Source: Lathyrus oleraceus (taxonomy: Eukaryota; Streptophyta; Magnoliopsida; Fabales; Fabaceae). Taken from it: DNA of 64,000 nt. Made by a program: the position numbers and the translations under genes. The notes beneath the pieces were generated by a model that did not search any database, was not told the DNA's origin, and worked only from the letters and a program-made list of their open reading frames with translations. The stretch covers positions 344,722,399-344,786,398 of the forward strand of contig NC_066581.1 of the NCBI RefSeq assembly GCF_024323335.1, in the 5' to 3' direction. This document shows, in pieces, positions 43,958-58,564 of the stretch (its first letter is position 1; the number at the start of each line of letters is the position of its first letter).

Positions 43958-44500
43958 GATGGTTAAGATAGCTAAGACAGAAACCAAGTTATGGACAAAT
44001 GTGCATTATATATAATATGATTTTAATTTAACTTTGCCATTAAGGAAATCGAATTTTGGATTATGGAATTTAGATGAGTCATATGGTGCTATGAGATATG
44101 AGCGTTGTAAATGGTCCACGCTCTTAATACACGGCATGATACTGACAATAAACGGCAAAATCCAAGAACATAACTTTTGTTGTTTTGATTAAAGAAGGAA
44201 AAAAAATAGGTAACCCTCAAGTTTTGTTGAATATCGATATCAATATAAATCAAAAATCAATTTAAAAAATTAAAAATTGTAAAAATTTAAATATTATTAA
44301 ATATTCTTTCGTAAAAATAGTTAGACATGATTGAATTTCAAATCAAGTAAGCCAAATCTACACAGCTTTAAAGATTGATATAGATCATTAAAATCCAGCG
44401 CAAAAGAGAATTATAGGAGAAACAATTTGATGGCGTGGTCTATAATCTACGAGTCTCAATTGGATGGCATGGTCCACAATCTAGTCTAAAGAGGAGGGAG
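43958..44500. other. Upstream region of the SSUH2-like gene
   Basis: AT-rich; TATATATAATATG near 44008 could be a TATA region on either strand. Nothing else recognised. Confidence 0.4.
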
Positions 44501-45095
44501 TCTTGGGATAAAGCAATGCGAAATGTTTAATTATGCGCTATGAGTAAATGAATTTGGAAGACTTTAATAGATAAGTATTCAGCTTAACATCAGGTTCTTT
44601 CGTTTAAACATGGTGACATTAAGGCTCCATCTCTTGATTCTTCTGTTCTCTTAACAAGCCAAAATATTTCTTATGGTGGTGGAATTTGCAGACTATTTTG
44701 ACAAATTCGGGTGTAGATGTCAACTAGTTTGAAAGCTCTATTGCGTGTAAATTAGGGAGTGAAAATAATATTGACTTTTGGAGGCATTGTTGGATTGGGC
44801 AAGAACCTTTGTACAGTCAATTTTCTCTTTTGTTTGACTCTTTGCAGAGGTCTCACTTGAAAATTTGTAATATTGACTTTTGGCTTAATGAAGGTGTGTA
44901 TAAGGAACTTCAAGGGATCTAACAATGTGCAGTTGCAAGAAACTTCTTCTTCTGAAGTTGATTTTTTGCTTAACATTTTGTATGAAATCTCTCCAAACCT
45001 GAAACTATTGACAACTTTGGTTGGCGGGGCAACCCTAATGGCTACTATGTCAAATCAACTTACTCTAAGTTGAATCCTTGTTTTTTCATTGATTC
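44500..45095 (+). pseudogene. LINE remnant, part 1 (region between RT and zf-RVT)
   Basis: The + strand reading shows the segment that follows reverse transcriptase in plant L1 elements: YGGG/WWWNLQTIL-like text, ACKLGSENNIDFWRHCWIG, EPLYSQFSLLFDSL and DNFGWRGNPNGYYVKSTYSK (compare W...G.FSVKSAY in the family). Stops are present. It breaks off near 45095 and resumes at about 47060. Confidence 0.75.
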
Positions 45096-47055
45096 ACTAC
45101 TAGATTCTTCGTTGAAGCTAACTTTAGTGAAATTCTGTTATTCGGATGAAAAGATGTTAAACACAATGTCTGAAACAATGTGTATGACAATATAATTATG
45201 TAGCGGAAAGAATTAAAGAAAAATATAAATAACAATGGAATTGGTAATCTAATTCGATGCAAAATCACCTAAGTATGAAGGTTATTATCCCGAAGATAGA
45301 AAATTCACTCTTAATAGTCAGAAGTACAAATTGGTCTTAGTTGAACCCTCCTAATTCAATGTCTCTTTTTATAATACTACCCGTGAATTTTTATTCATGA
45401 CTCTTCCTGAATATGAGAGTCCTCTCACTCTTTTAAGCACTCTCCCAAATATTTGGACAATTACAACAATGTAAGATGGATATCTTACACCTCAATACTC
45501 TATTATGCTAATTTAGATTTAAAACACATGAATATAGTGTACAAAATACAAACAAAAACAAATACTCAAATAAAATAAAATTCTCCTAATAAGTAGATAT
45601 TTCTCTTAAGTTTTGAGTTTTCATAAAGGAGATGAATTCCATCTATAATAACAATGAACTAGCTCCACAAGCCCAACAAGGTTTCTTCATGAATTCAGAT
45701 GTCATCTCAAAAGTGCACAAACCAATCTCTCATTATAATGAATAAAATAAGAAATCTTCAAATATCATTATGAATAAACTGATTATGATAAAAACTTCCT
45801 TATTCCAAAAAATAGAGTTTCAACAATCTCATGATTATACACAGTTGGACACAAATCATTAATCCAATAAGCACAATAGATCAATCTTCAATAATGTTGA
45901 TTGTCAATCTTGATTGATCACTTTTAAACTTAATATGAATCTCTTGATTATAACGAAATTAATCTTGTTGCATTTTATTTAGACCATATCTTCCAAACAA
46001 TGCACACAATCAATCAAATATTTATTATGATGATTGTGATCCTTGATTGATCTTGAACAAACAAACACTCCTAATATAGTCTTGCTGAAACAAGATCTTT
46101 TCCAAATTCAAACTCAAGACAACACACTTATATTTCTGATATAAGAGAAAACAAAACAAATCTTACAAGGACTTACAAGGACAAAATATACTTAAATTGA
46201 TCTCGTTCTCCAAGAAATCAGTTAGAGATAAGATGTCTCACAGACTGTGGAACATTATTTGTCCACGTAACAAAATTCTGAATTTTGAACAAATAAAATA
46301 AAATCTTTACTTGATATAAATTAGAATTCCAATTTCTCAAGTAAAGGGTACAAAATAAATCAAATTCAATCTTGTTTCCTTTAAACCAAAAAACACATAT
46401 TCAATCAAATCTTTGATTGAATATAAAAGAAAACAAATCTCCTTTAAATAAATAAGCTCAGAATATTTTAATAAACGCAAATTCAAATCTTTTGTTTAAA
46501 TCATGTTCAATTTAAAGCTTCTCCAAATAAATATATGATTTAATCAAATATTTTCCAAACTAATTTGCATTAAAATAGTTCACAACTAAAACATACTTCT
46601 ATAAGAATTAATATTGAAAGAATCTTGAATAAAATATGAAGAGAATCATAAAATAATATGTGCAACACGCGCACCCAGATGTCACATAATATGTTCAGGA
46701 CATCTTGTTCAACAAGTTGTCTACAAACATTAGTCAATCAAATCTTTCTTTCAATGCAACTTCAACAGAAGCTTAGACTATACAAATTTGAACCAAATCT
46801 TCCAATCACCTATGAAATCAATCACATATGTTCCATACATTTTGCTCAACAAATTTCTTACAACCAAATCTTTCTTTCAAATCAATTTCACCAGAAATTT
46901 GAACTGAACAAACTTGAACACTGAACAAACCTAAACCGATTCTTTTAATAACATCTAGAAACAAACACATAACCAAATGAGTCAATATGTGATCCACAAC
47001 TTTCGCGGCATCTTACTTATAAAAATAAACTAATCCAAATGTAATAACATTTAGT
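45096..47055. mobile_element. Insertion of about 1.95 kb splitting the LINE, class not determined
   Basis: The LINE reading is interrupted between YSKLNP and YIWRANVPSNIQVFA. The inserted DNA is AT-rich, non-coding, and rich in CAAATC/TTGAT-type words, with GTGCAACACGCGCACCCAGATGTC near 46660 that resembles copia LTR text. One possible reading is an LTR with TGTTA...TAACA ends (45155 and 47055), but the flanking 5-mers do not match, so exact borders and class stay open. Confidence 0.45.
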
Positions 47056-47570
47056 TTATATTTGGAGAGCTAATGTTCCAAGTAATATCCAAGTGTTTGC
47101 TTGACATCTTTTTCTTAATAGACTCTAAATTAGAGACGAGCTTGCAAAGTAGAGAGTCATTGTAGGTGTGCATAGTCTTGTGTGTCCGTTGTGCTGTGGT
47201 CCCGAAGAATCCCGTCGACACATGTTCATTGATTGTCCTGTTGCTTTAGAGGTGTGATTGGTAATTTTAGTTGGGATTGACTTATTTATTCTAAACATTG
47301 TTGATGTTGATATTATTGATCACTTGTTGATTTTCAACTTTGTCTTGAGAGGAATAACCAAGAAAAAATTCACATTTCTTATTTGATTAACTATTGTTAG
47401 GGTTATTTGGTTGACAATAAATGATACCCTGTTCAATGGTGGATCAAAAGAAGCCCGAGACATTGTTCTGGTCGCGAAATTGTTATCTTAGAATTGGTTT
47501 GGGGCTAAATTTAAGGGAGGTCGATCTTTTTTTTTTAAAGTAGATTGGTTGACAAATCCTTTGTATTGTA
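47056..47570 (+). pseudogene. LINE remnant, part 2 (zf-RVT domain)
   Basis: Continues the LINE: VYIWRANVPSNIQVFA, NRLQIRDELAK, SLVCPLCCGPEESRRHMFID and CPVALEV match the zinc-binding reverse-transcriptase-associated domain (CPLC...H.F..C..A..VW). Stops occur. Together with part 1 this shows an L1-type element later split by other DNA. Confidence 0.8.
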
Positions 47571-48520
47571 ACGAGGAAGTACTGTCATTTTCTTATATTA
47601 GAGTTAAGTACCATTTATACTCGCGTTAATGCATTATTACTTATAAAAAGATCACTCAGATCGAATTGAATTTCAGATCAATTTCGATGCAAATCAAACC
47701 CAAACCCATGCATTTTTTTTGTGAAGTAACCTACCACATGCATATATTTTATTACTTTTGTTAGCATTAATTTATTATTCATAATATTTTATTTTATTTT
47801 AATATTGTTAATTAACTAACTTTAATTTATTTATATTTACTATTTCATTTGTTTCACACATGACCCAACGTTATCACTTTGTAATATTATATATTACATT
47901 AAAATATAATTTTATAGTGTTTTCATAATACTATTAATAAGAAAATTTATATTTATATTTTGAATATTAAAAAATTGATTCAAATTAAACCCTATAATAT
48001 TGATCAATTTTTTTAAATTAGTTATACAAAATCAAAACAAATTACAAACAATTTTAACTTTTGGATCATATGACAAATTGATCCAAATTGCACCTCGAAG
48101 ACCCTTAACGGTCTAAGTGTACTATATAGCATCAGATTTTATGGGAATGCCAATATTTATGGTTTTTTCGATAGTTTTGAAAATGTTCGGGTTAATGCAG
48201 TAGAACAATTAATTGTTAGGTTATGACTACACCCTCATTAATATATGAATGGTTAGTGATATATTCATATATTTATAGCTGAACATATGGTGACATTAAA
48301 TATATTTACAAGTATGCAACTAGCATTATATATTTATAGCTGAACATACTTGTAAATTGATGCTGCGGCTACTATAATAAGATATTTATAGTCAAGAAAG
48401 ATACTCATAAACCAACTTTCGATGTCTTGGTGCACTTGGAATATAGGAGTGAATTGTCACATTGTTTAGTCTCAAGAACTATGGGGCTACATATCAAAGA
48501 GTTATCATTGAAAAATAGGA
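47571..48520. other. AT-rich intergenic sequence
   Basis: No gene or element recognised. A phrase ATATATTTATAGCTGAACATA is repeated at about 48266 and 48328. Confidence 0.4.
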
Positions 48521-48960
48521 GTGAATTGTCACATTGATGATATGGTTGTAAAATCCAAAGACGTTTAACTTCATTTGTTGGAACTAGGTCAAGCCTTGAA
48601 AAGAACGGGGGTTGCATGTTTAAACATGAAACCAACCAAGTGTGTATTTGGAGTATCGAATGGAAGTTCCTAGTTTTTTTGGTGCCTAACAAGATAAATT
48701 TAGGTAGACTTAAATCAAGTTAAATTTGTTTTAGATTTTGGGCCTCCCAACACTAAGAAGAAGTTGTATAGTCTTTTGGGAAATATTAACTTGTTAAAAA
48801 CATTTGTATCCAATTTGGGTGGTATATAAAAGCTTTTTCTACCTCTTCTTAGGCTCAAGAATTCAGAAAAAAAATATTTTGGAGTCCTACACAACCGAAG
48901 GCCTCCAAGAAAAATCAAATCACTAAAGCTTTAGGTATCGTTTGGCTAGACATAATTTAA
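48521..48960 (+). pseudogene. Ty3-gypsy reverse transcriptase fragment
   Basis: The + strand reading DDMVVKSKDV, then LELGQALKRTGVACLNMKPT and KCVFGVSNG, follows the RT segment starting at the YVDD box. LDFGPPNTKKKLYSLLGNIN and LLKTFVSNLGGI match the thumb/connection part. Stops and a frameshift are present. It is a short isolated relic. Confidence 0.75.
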
Positions 48961-48969
48961 ATTAATCTC

Positions 48970-49510
<541 letters not shown>

Positions 49511-51655
49511 TGAAAAATGACCCATGATTCCTGCATTTTCGACGATTTCAGGTTCGCTCTCTGTTTCGTTAGTTCGTAACCTTCTCAGATCACTGAATCA
49601 AGAGCCTTCATAATCGAACACGAAAACTCATCGTGTTTGATCCAATTGAGCATTAATTCATCTTCGATTCCTCAAATTTCTAGATCTGTAGTTCCTACGA
49701 TTCCAAGTGATGGTTAGATCAAAAGCTACTCGTTTTGTTGTTGCCGTTGCAGCTCATGCAACGACTAGTCAACCACCTCCACCTCCACCTCCTCAACAAA
49801 ACATCGTGAATCAAGAAATGAAGTTTCGTTGCATCCAAATCTAGTTCAGACTCCTCAGATAGTCAAATTCGTCCAATTTCCTACGATTAGATCTCATATT
49901 CCACCTCTAGCCGCACGTCTTAAAGTTTTACCTAACTTTCAATTACTACAAGAAAACCTTGGAGTGTAAGGCACTAATGATCTACTGAAAAACATGTACA
50001 ATATTATTCAGTAGTAGAATTATCAAGCAATATAGAAAGGTTGTTGTGGCTTGAAGAAAGTCTCCACAATGCTCCTCCATGAGAAAACACTATTTAGGAG
50101 TCCGTATCAAGGAGAACTCATATTGTCGTCCCTGAGCCGATCACGATGAAGAAAGACGATGCTCATAAATCAATGAATCAACATAAGAGCCAAAAACTGC
50201 AAAGTCCTCCTCAAAGCCCCGAGGGAGACTAGGGCAGTCACGCTCCTTCCTCGGATCAAGTAGAATACCGACTGGTGAAGGTGCATTTGAGGCATCCGTT
50301 ATGCACCTAAATTCTAGAAAAAAAATACTGAAATCCATGGGAAAGTCGCCCAAGCTAGGTGAGTATGATGGAAAGGGAGATCCTTACGAGCACAACTCGT
50401 TAATGATTGTCTGAACTACTTAAGTGCCGACAAAGCATCCAAATGCAAATTATTTGCCTTGACCTTGGCCAGATCGACCAAATTATGGTTCAGTTGTGTG
50501 CTTGATGGGAGCATCAAATCATGGACCAATTTCTATGAACGGTTCTCTACACATTTCATTGCTCGGAAAAGACAGTCAGTGATCGAAGTCGCCTAACCGG
50601 GATTATCTAAGGAAAAAAGGAAATCATGTGATCATACATTAATCGATTTACGCAATTTTTTGTTAGAGTCGAGGGAGCCGAAGAAGGCCTTAAGTGTTGG
50701 ATCTTTGAAAATGGCCTTCTGAGGGGTTATTCCTTTAGGTTGAAGATACAAAGGAAGAAGGTGAATACCACTTAAGAGATGATGATAATGGTTGAGCTTT
50801 ACATGATACTGGAAGAAAAAAATAAGCACGTGTTTTGATAATATCGCTTCCGTTGAGATAAACTATAGTCGCACGACAGTGAAGGAGTCCCACCGGAGGA
50901 AGGACGAGTTCGCTCGAAGCATGCAAGACCGGTATGAAAAGTATACTTCTCTGACTATTTCTCAAGATAAGATCTACCAGGACTATGCCATCACATAGTT
51001 TCAGAAAGGCGGAACTTGAACCCTTTATCTCGTTATAGATACACCTCACACTGAAAGTCAAAGTATTATGGCTTTCATAGAGGCCACAATGATAACATCG
51101 ATGACTACATCCAACTGAAGGATGCCATCGAAGGATTGATCATGAGGGGTCGGTTGATCGAGTATATGAAAATGGGAAAAAGAGATAGGGAAGAGTCCTC
51201 TAAGGGTAAATCTCCCTCAAAGACTGCAAATGTTGGGACCATTGGCAAGGGCAAGGAAGCCAACAAAGGAAAACACTCGTATATTGTCGCCATCACTAGA
51301 GGAACACCTAGGGAAAATCTCCTATCTAAGGGGACCATAAGGAGTAAGATCATAGAGATATTTTCCTTCCATAGAAAGAAGGTAGGTACCCTAACTAAGA
51401 CCTTATTTGCCCTCTTTCTAAGCTGCAATCTTTCCAAGATCAAATTTTCTAGTCAGTCTTATCTGCCAAAAAGCTCATGCTACATTGTGTGCTATTGGGG
51501 ACAAAGTGGGGGAAGATACGTTGAGTTGTTCCCCAAGTACTGGACTTAGACCCATTTTCTTATGGGGAAAATGTGTATGTATATAAAGAGGAAGACCTTA
51601 CTTCAAAAGATCTGTACCCGAAAAATGGTTGTTAGCTTTTTCAGCAACCTGGGTT
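49511..51655 (+). pseudogene. Ty3-gypsy gag remnant
   Basis: After a leader, the + strand reading PKLGEYDGKGDPYEHN opens a retrotransposon gag domain, which continues through frameshifts and stops to about 50640. SKYYGFHRGHNDNIDDYIQL and KDAIEGLIMRGRLIEYMK at about 51058-51170 correspond to the knuckle-like end of gag. A basic stretch and possible protease start follow. No pol is present before the next element begins at 51656. Confidence 0.75.
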
Positions 51656-51967
51656 ATGTCACACCCCAAAATTTGCCCTACTTCTTTTGCACTTTCACCT
51701 GACTTTTGGTCTGTGGTTCATATGCATATTCATTAGCATCATACTACATTCATTTTAACATTGCATTTTTTGAAGTAAACATCATGGATTCAAAGGATTT
51801 CTAGTTTTTATGATCAACATAGATATAAGGTTTTCTTGAGAACCAAATCTTGGGCATCTTGAAGATACATTGGCTAGTGGTGACCATTTATCTTGGATTC
51901 AAAGATATGAAACCCTAATTCTTAGTTCTTGGCACTTGTGGATCACATGGTTTGCATCTCGGCATTG
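51656..51967 (+). repeat. Start of a gypsy LTR cut by the Athila copy 2 insertion
   Basis: Begins TGTCACACCCCAAAATTTGCCC, close to the first bases of the Ogre-type LTRs in this window. It runs about 310 bp until the Athila LTR end at 51968. The remainder would lie right of the window beyond the Athila 5' LTR. The 5-bp before the Athila end, CATTG, should recur there as target duplication. Confidence 0.6.
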
Positions 51968-53728
51968 TGATCGCGACTTTATGAGTCTATTGGGGTATTA
52001 ACTGCAAGTGCACAGTCTAATCGCGTAGTTTTAAAAGATATCGATCCCACAGGGACTTAATGAATCGATATACCGTTTTTCTAAGGTTACTTCGTAAAGC
52101 TAAGGCGGATGATACTTTGATGATTATGGGGAAAAGTAAAACTAAATTTGGATCTAGATTAAATATCAAATAACACGGATATCGGTATGTAGTTTGTCGT
52201 AATTAGGGAATCAAGTCTTCGTTGGTTTCTTAGTTTTAAAATAAGTCTTTTCAGTAGACACTATTGATTAAAAGTCTTTTCTCCAACTCTCGCTATATTG
52301 AATCAGACTATGACTTTATATTAACGTACGCTCTCACTATTTAGTTAAATCTAAAATCACTTTTTGAAAACAATAGAATCTATAGAAACTCTTTTTAAGA
52401 AAATACTAACCGTTTAAACACCCTCGTCTCAAACTCTCGCTCTGTTGACTTAGATTATATGATTAAACTTAAACGCTTAACTCTCGTCGTCACATTTAAC
52501 TTTTAAAAATAATTTTTGAAAATGATTAGAATTTAATTAACTTTAAAAATTGCTCTCGCCCTGATTTAAAGTTAATGTCCAATTTACACTGTCCAGTTAA
52601 AAGCTCAAACCGTCGTTCTATTGATTTTAACTTCTTTATGTCTTTTACTCTCGTACAAAAACTTTGGTGTTAACTCTGTAAATTGAGACTAGAAAAAGAG
52701 TGACTATATTTTGAAATAAATTTAAACTAACTCAGTTTTGATTCCTTTATTCCGCTTACTTTACATACTGATATCTAAATTTATTTAGCCGGACATGCTA
52801 AACAAGCCTAAACAATAATTATGCTTAAATACAGCCATATCAGACAAACAGTATAGATAAACAGCAGTACAGAGCATATATAAATTAAAACAATAAATTA
52901 ATGAACCTGTAAAATTAATAGGAATCTTGGTTGTTCCCTAGCTTCGATGCTTGAACACTCCACCACAAACCGGTTGGATTTGTTCTTCACAATCTTCGAT
53001 CAGATAGTAAAATAAAAACAAAGAAGTAAAATACTATGATCTAACGTAAGGTTAGATCCAGTAAAAGTTACACAATAGTTTCCGGTGTAGAAACTATTGT
53101 GAGAAAATTAATTGAATGCCTAAAAAGTTAAGCTAACAAAGAAAAGAAAATAAAATGCTAAGGAAATAAAAATGCTGAGAAAATGGAATGCTGGAAAATG
53201 TATTGCTGTAAAAACTTGCACGGCGAAAAGGAGAGGAGAACCCCCAATTGGATCCCTTGAGGTCTATTTATATTCATCCATAAAGTAACCGTTTCCCAAA
53301 AGTTCCTTCAGTATGGTTTCTAACGTGTCAACGAGTCAAGCGGAGAAATAGGGAAGAAGTGCTTCTGTTACGCGTGTCAAAGGCAGAAAAATAGGAGTGG
53401 GGGTGTGACGTCCGTCACACCATGTGTTACGCTCGTAACACTAAGCAGAGGGGCGTGACGCTCGTCACACCATGTGTGGCGGTCGTCACAGCGTCACAAC
53501 GCTTCTCCTTGTAGTTGTGGGTTGGGCTTTCGTGGAATGCTTTTCCTAGAGAATCCTCTTTTTGCACCCCCTTTTCTTTCTTTTTCACATATGCTTCAAA
53601 TAATGTTACCTGAAATAAATAGAAGGAAAATACCAAGTAATATCGAATAATATAAAATAAATCGAATCAAATAATAATATAATTTAATTAAATCGAGTCC
53701 AAAAATGTGATATTATTTCATGTTATCA
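51968..53728 (-). repeat. 3' LTR of Athila-like copy 2 (1761 bp)
   Basis: Minus-strand start TGATAACATG after the purine tract AAGTATGGGGGAG; end GTCGCGATCA. Homologous to 6627-8412 but clearly diverged. The TATA box is at 53265-53272. Palindromes are at 53403-53420 (GTGTGACG-TC-CGTCACAC) and 53424-53441 (GTGTTACG-CT-CGTAACAC), plus imperfect ones to 53495. Confidence 0.82.
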
Positions 53729-54981
<1,253 letters not shown>

Positions 54982-56301
54982 TCAAATCTGCCTGCGTCCT
55001 CTTGTTCTCGGACCCGATGATCGTTGACGTACTTCCAAGTCATCAAACCTATTGAGCAAGTCAGCGAACCGCTGGTCGGTTATTGCATTCCTCGCTTCTT
55101 GTTGTTGTTGCATCTGGCGCATCAGTTGCATCACTTTGTTATTCTGCGCCTGCATGGCATCAAGCCGTTGGGCTTGATGTTCAATAGCGTCCATGATGTC
55201 ATCATTTGTTGCAGGCCTTCTTCTTCGACGACGTCGGGAGGATGGACCAGCCACATTATTGGAAGGATTAAGCGGGGCTGACTGTTGTTCAGGACCTTGA
55301 TCACCTTGCTCCATTTCCTCAAACTCGTCCGGGGGCGGGTTTGCTTGTGTAGGCTCGGTAGGTTCGGGAGCATTCAGATCGTAGATGAATCGGTCGGGGT
55401 TGGTGACATCTGTGAGGGTAATGTTGGGCAAAACAACGCTTGGGACTTCTTGGTTATTCACCATAAGATAATACCTTCCGCCTACCCTATTTTTGATTAA
55501 GCGGCTGGAGCGACAATAGCTTATATCCATAAATAAGGGTGGCAGAGATTGTAAATTCTGAAGTCGGTCCCCTAGATTTAAGCCGAGTGTGATGGTGGTT
55601 ATTAATCCTCCAATCACAAAAGGTTGACGGCCTCGAGCACATAGGGTACGGATATGGTGAAATAAGAAAGAGGCGGCGTTTACCTTTGTGTCGATTGAAA
55701 AGATGTAGTGGAGGAAGAATAATTCCTTCGCGTTGACTTTACTGTTGTTGGGTCTTCCAAAAATGGTGTTTTGTAGAATACGGATAAAATACCGGATAAT
55801 GGGGTTGTGTATGTGCGAAGCAAGTAGTGCATCCCAGTTATTGGTTTCCACACCGAATATTTTTCCAAAGAGGTCGAAGGCGTTTATGTGCCACTATGAG
55901 TTCGGAGGGATTCTTGGGTGGACTTGGTCTCCTACATGAAAGTGTAGCATGGCACTCAACTGGTCCTGGGATAGTGAGTACTCGGTGTTGAACATGCGAA
56001 AATTTGCGGTACCGGTTAAGTATTCGTCCTCACCGGATGGAGTGGTGTAAGAATAAGAACTTCAAAACTCTAAGGTGAGTGATGGGTAAGTAGGGTGATT
56101 TTGTGTGCAAAGAAAGGTTAAATCAGAAAGCCGAAGCATCCATTGCACACCTTGAAGTAATCCTAATTCTTGTAAGCAATTTAAATCAGGATACCTGGTA
56201 GATACGACACCTCGTTGTTGGAACCGAACGAACTGCTCCCGTTGATAGTTATCATCTTCAGATCGGAAGATAATATTTCCGAATTGTTGGTTCTCCGCCA
56301 T
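54982..56301 (-). pseudogene. Athila ORF B of copy 2, two nonsense codons
   Basis: Collinear with 4289-5590 in a single frame from ATG at 56301 (MAENQQFGNIIFRSEDDNY) to the stop at 54982. In-frame stops lie at 56062-56064 (TGA, after YPSLTLEF) and 55894-55896 (TAG, after RIPPNS). The arginine run (RRRRRRRP) and the Met/Gln-rich coiled coil are kept. No frameshift. The TATA box lies 98 bp upstream at 56399-56406, with palindromes TGTCACG-CT-CGTGACA (56567-56582) and GTGTGACG-CT-CGTCACAC (56629-56646) further upstream. Confidence 0.87.
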
Positions 56302-57063
56302 ATTGATAGGTAGGTTGAAAGAAGGAAGGGGGATGAAAATGTATTTGTATAGAATGGTTTGTTGGAATGATGTGGTGTAGGAAGAAAGGTATTGTAGGTA
56401 TTTATAGGAAAAGTTTTGGAATTGGGAAGAGGAGTGGGTGAGGGGGAAATAAATGTGGATGAATGTGATTGGAATGGAGTAAAGAGGTGAGATGAATGGA
56501 GAAGTGAAAAGATGGGGAGCAATGGTCATGTCCCCAACGGTCACCAATGTTCACCTGTTCTGAAGCTGTCACGCTCGTGACAAGGTGTGCTACGGGCGTC
56601 ATGGGTTGCGTGGCGACCGTGATGGCTTGTGTGACGCTCGTCACACCGGTGAGCTTGCAACGGTCATTGGCGCTCGTGACTGCTTACGTGGGTGCTTCAT
56701 AAATTGTTTTTATTATTATATATTTTTTTGTTTTGTTTTGTTTATTATATTTGCTATTGTTATATTTTTAAATTGCCATGTATGTTATTCTACTACACAC
56801 CATAGTGTATATATATATATATATATATATTCTAATAGGCCATGTAAGTAGCATACAGTGAATATCATTACTGATAATTGTAGATATTGCATAAATCAAA
56901 ATAAAATAAAATTTAACCAATAATGTCAATAGCTTCAATAAAATAAACATAATGTAATATTTGAAAATAAAATAAAACATGCGAAAAGTAAATACTAAGA
57001 TAAAAATAATGTCAAACGAAACTATAAATTGCCTAAAACTAAAACTAAATAACTACAATTCTT
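56302..57063 (-). promoter_or_regulatory. Region between ORF A and ORF B of copy 2: palindromes and TATA box
   Basis: The counterpart of 3644-4288. TATAAATA at 56399-56406 (minus strand) and two perfect plus several decayed TGACG-type palindromes at 56567-56690. One of the perfect ones has the arms swapped to GTCACG/CGTGAC. A (TA)n run is at 56807-56830. Otherwise non-coding. Confidence 0.6.
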
Positions 57064-58344
57064 CTAGCCACTTGTAGGATCTCTGGCCGGAGGAGCAAAG
57101 GAATTGACACGGTGTAGCAACTCGTGAAATTGATTTGTCATTTTACTCATGTATTCCATGAATTCATGTCCCATATTAGTTAACTCTTCTCTAATGGCAT
57201 CTTGTTCTGACATCAAGGCTCGAATGGCGGTGTTATAATCAGTTCCGGGCATATGATGTCTAAGATCAGGTATTGCCGATTCTGCGGACGGGATAGAATG
57301 AGGTGGAGAGGCAGCATCATGGTAACCAGTTGGTGTTTGTGGATCAGACTCAGCATAAGGAATCTGGTCGTCACAAATCTCATAATCTTGGATGGATTCA
57401 ACAGATCTAACAGGAGAAGGTATTCCATTCAGGTTGTAGAGCCAATTATTTCAGTTATGGACACTAGTCATCGGACTAGGCATGGTGAATAGGTAAAGAA
57501 CTTGGTTATTAATTATTAGTTCAAACTCTTCAGGTCCAAGGTTTCCTATAAACATAGTGTTGAAGAGGAAAGGTATATTCATAGGCTCAATGCCACAGAA
57601 AGGGTTCAAATCAAGCATGGGTTGGCGCAATCCAATAGCATTAGCAATCATAGTTATCAATCCTCCTATTAGGATCGGTGCACGGTCATCTTGAATAAGG
57701 CGGTCAAAACTCGCCAACATATAAGTGGCACCATTCACTGGACGGTTCTAGGAAGCACAAAATATTATGAAGAGTTCATCACGTGATACTATGGTAATGT
57801 TGGATCTTTTCCCAAAGAGAGTGTGTGCTAGGATCTTGTGGAAATAACGAAAGGCCGGGTTATGTATGTTTCCAGAAAGAAACTCATGTTCCTCGGGGTC
57901 GTCATTTCCCGTCAAACTTCCCCAAAAATGCTTAAGCTCTCTATATTCAAAAATGTCTTCTTGGCTCATGGTGAATGTGTCAAAAGAAGTAGGGAACCCT
58001 AAAAGGTTAGTAAATTCTTGAATGTTATACTGATACTCCATGTTGAACATCCTGAACTGAATGAAACCTCAGTTTATTCCTTTTCCATGGTTTGGTAAAT
58101 ACATCAGGGAGCTAAGGAATTCTAGAGTTAGCCTCCGGTAAGTAACAAATTGTCTTCGAATAGGAGTGGTTTCCCACCCTATTTGACTCAGCAGATATAT
58201 GACACTCTCTCTTAGTCCAAGGACAGTCATTACCCAATCATCAGCATAAAAACTTGGGTGCATCTCTCTCTCCGCTAGTTCTTCAAATTTTTGTCTCTGA
58301 GCTCTCCCTCGGAATTTGATACCCATACGATCAATATGTCCCAT
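57064..58344 (-). pseudogene. Athila ORF A of copy 2, three nonsense codons
   Basis: Collinear with 2339-3643 in one frame from ATG 58344 (MGHIDRMGIKFRGRAQ) to the stop at 57064. Internal stops lie at 58069-58071 (TGA before GFIQFRMFNMEYQ), 57748-57750 (TAG where copy 1 has CAG) and 57451-57453 (TGA). No frameshift. Blocks YRRLTLEFLSSL, GNIHNPAFRYFHKIL and IGGLITMIANAIGL are kept. The candidate splice acceptor TTTTTCTCTTTAG lies just upstream, as in copy 1. Confidence 0.87.
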
Positions 58345-58564
58345 CAGGTTAGTGTTAACTAAAGAGAAAAACAAGAATTTAGTCAGGATTTGGCCAGATG
58401 CCGAAAGAAGAAAAGAAGAAAAGTTTTATAAAATAAAATAAATGAAGAATGAATACTGAATAAAATCAAAAGAATAATCAAAGAAAAAATAGTAAAAATT
58501 TGTGGGTTGTCTCCCACGAAGCGCTTTGTTTAATGTCGCAAGCTCGACATAAGACTATTAAATG

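Noticed and set aside
45155..47055. Solo LTR with TGTTA...TAACA ends
   Set aside because: The flanking 5-mers do not match, so the ends are not proven; recorded only as an unclassified insertion.
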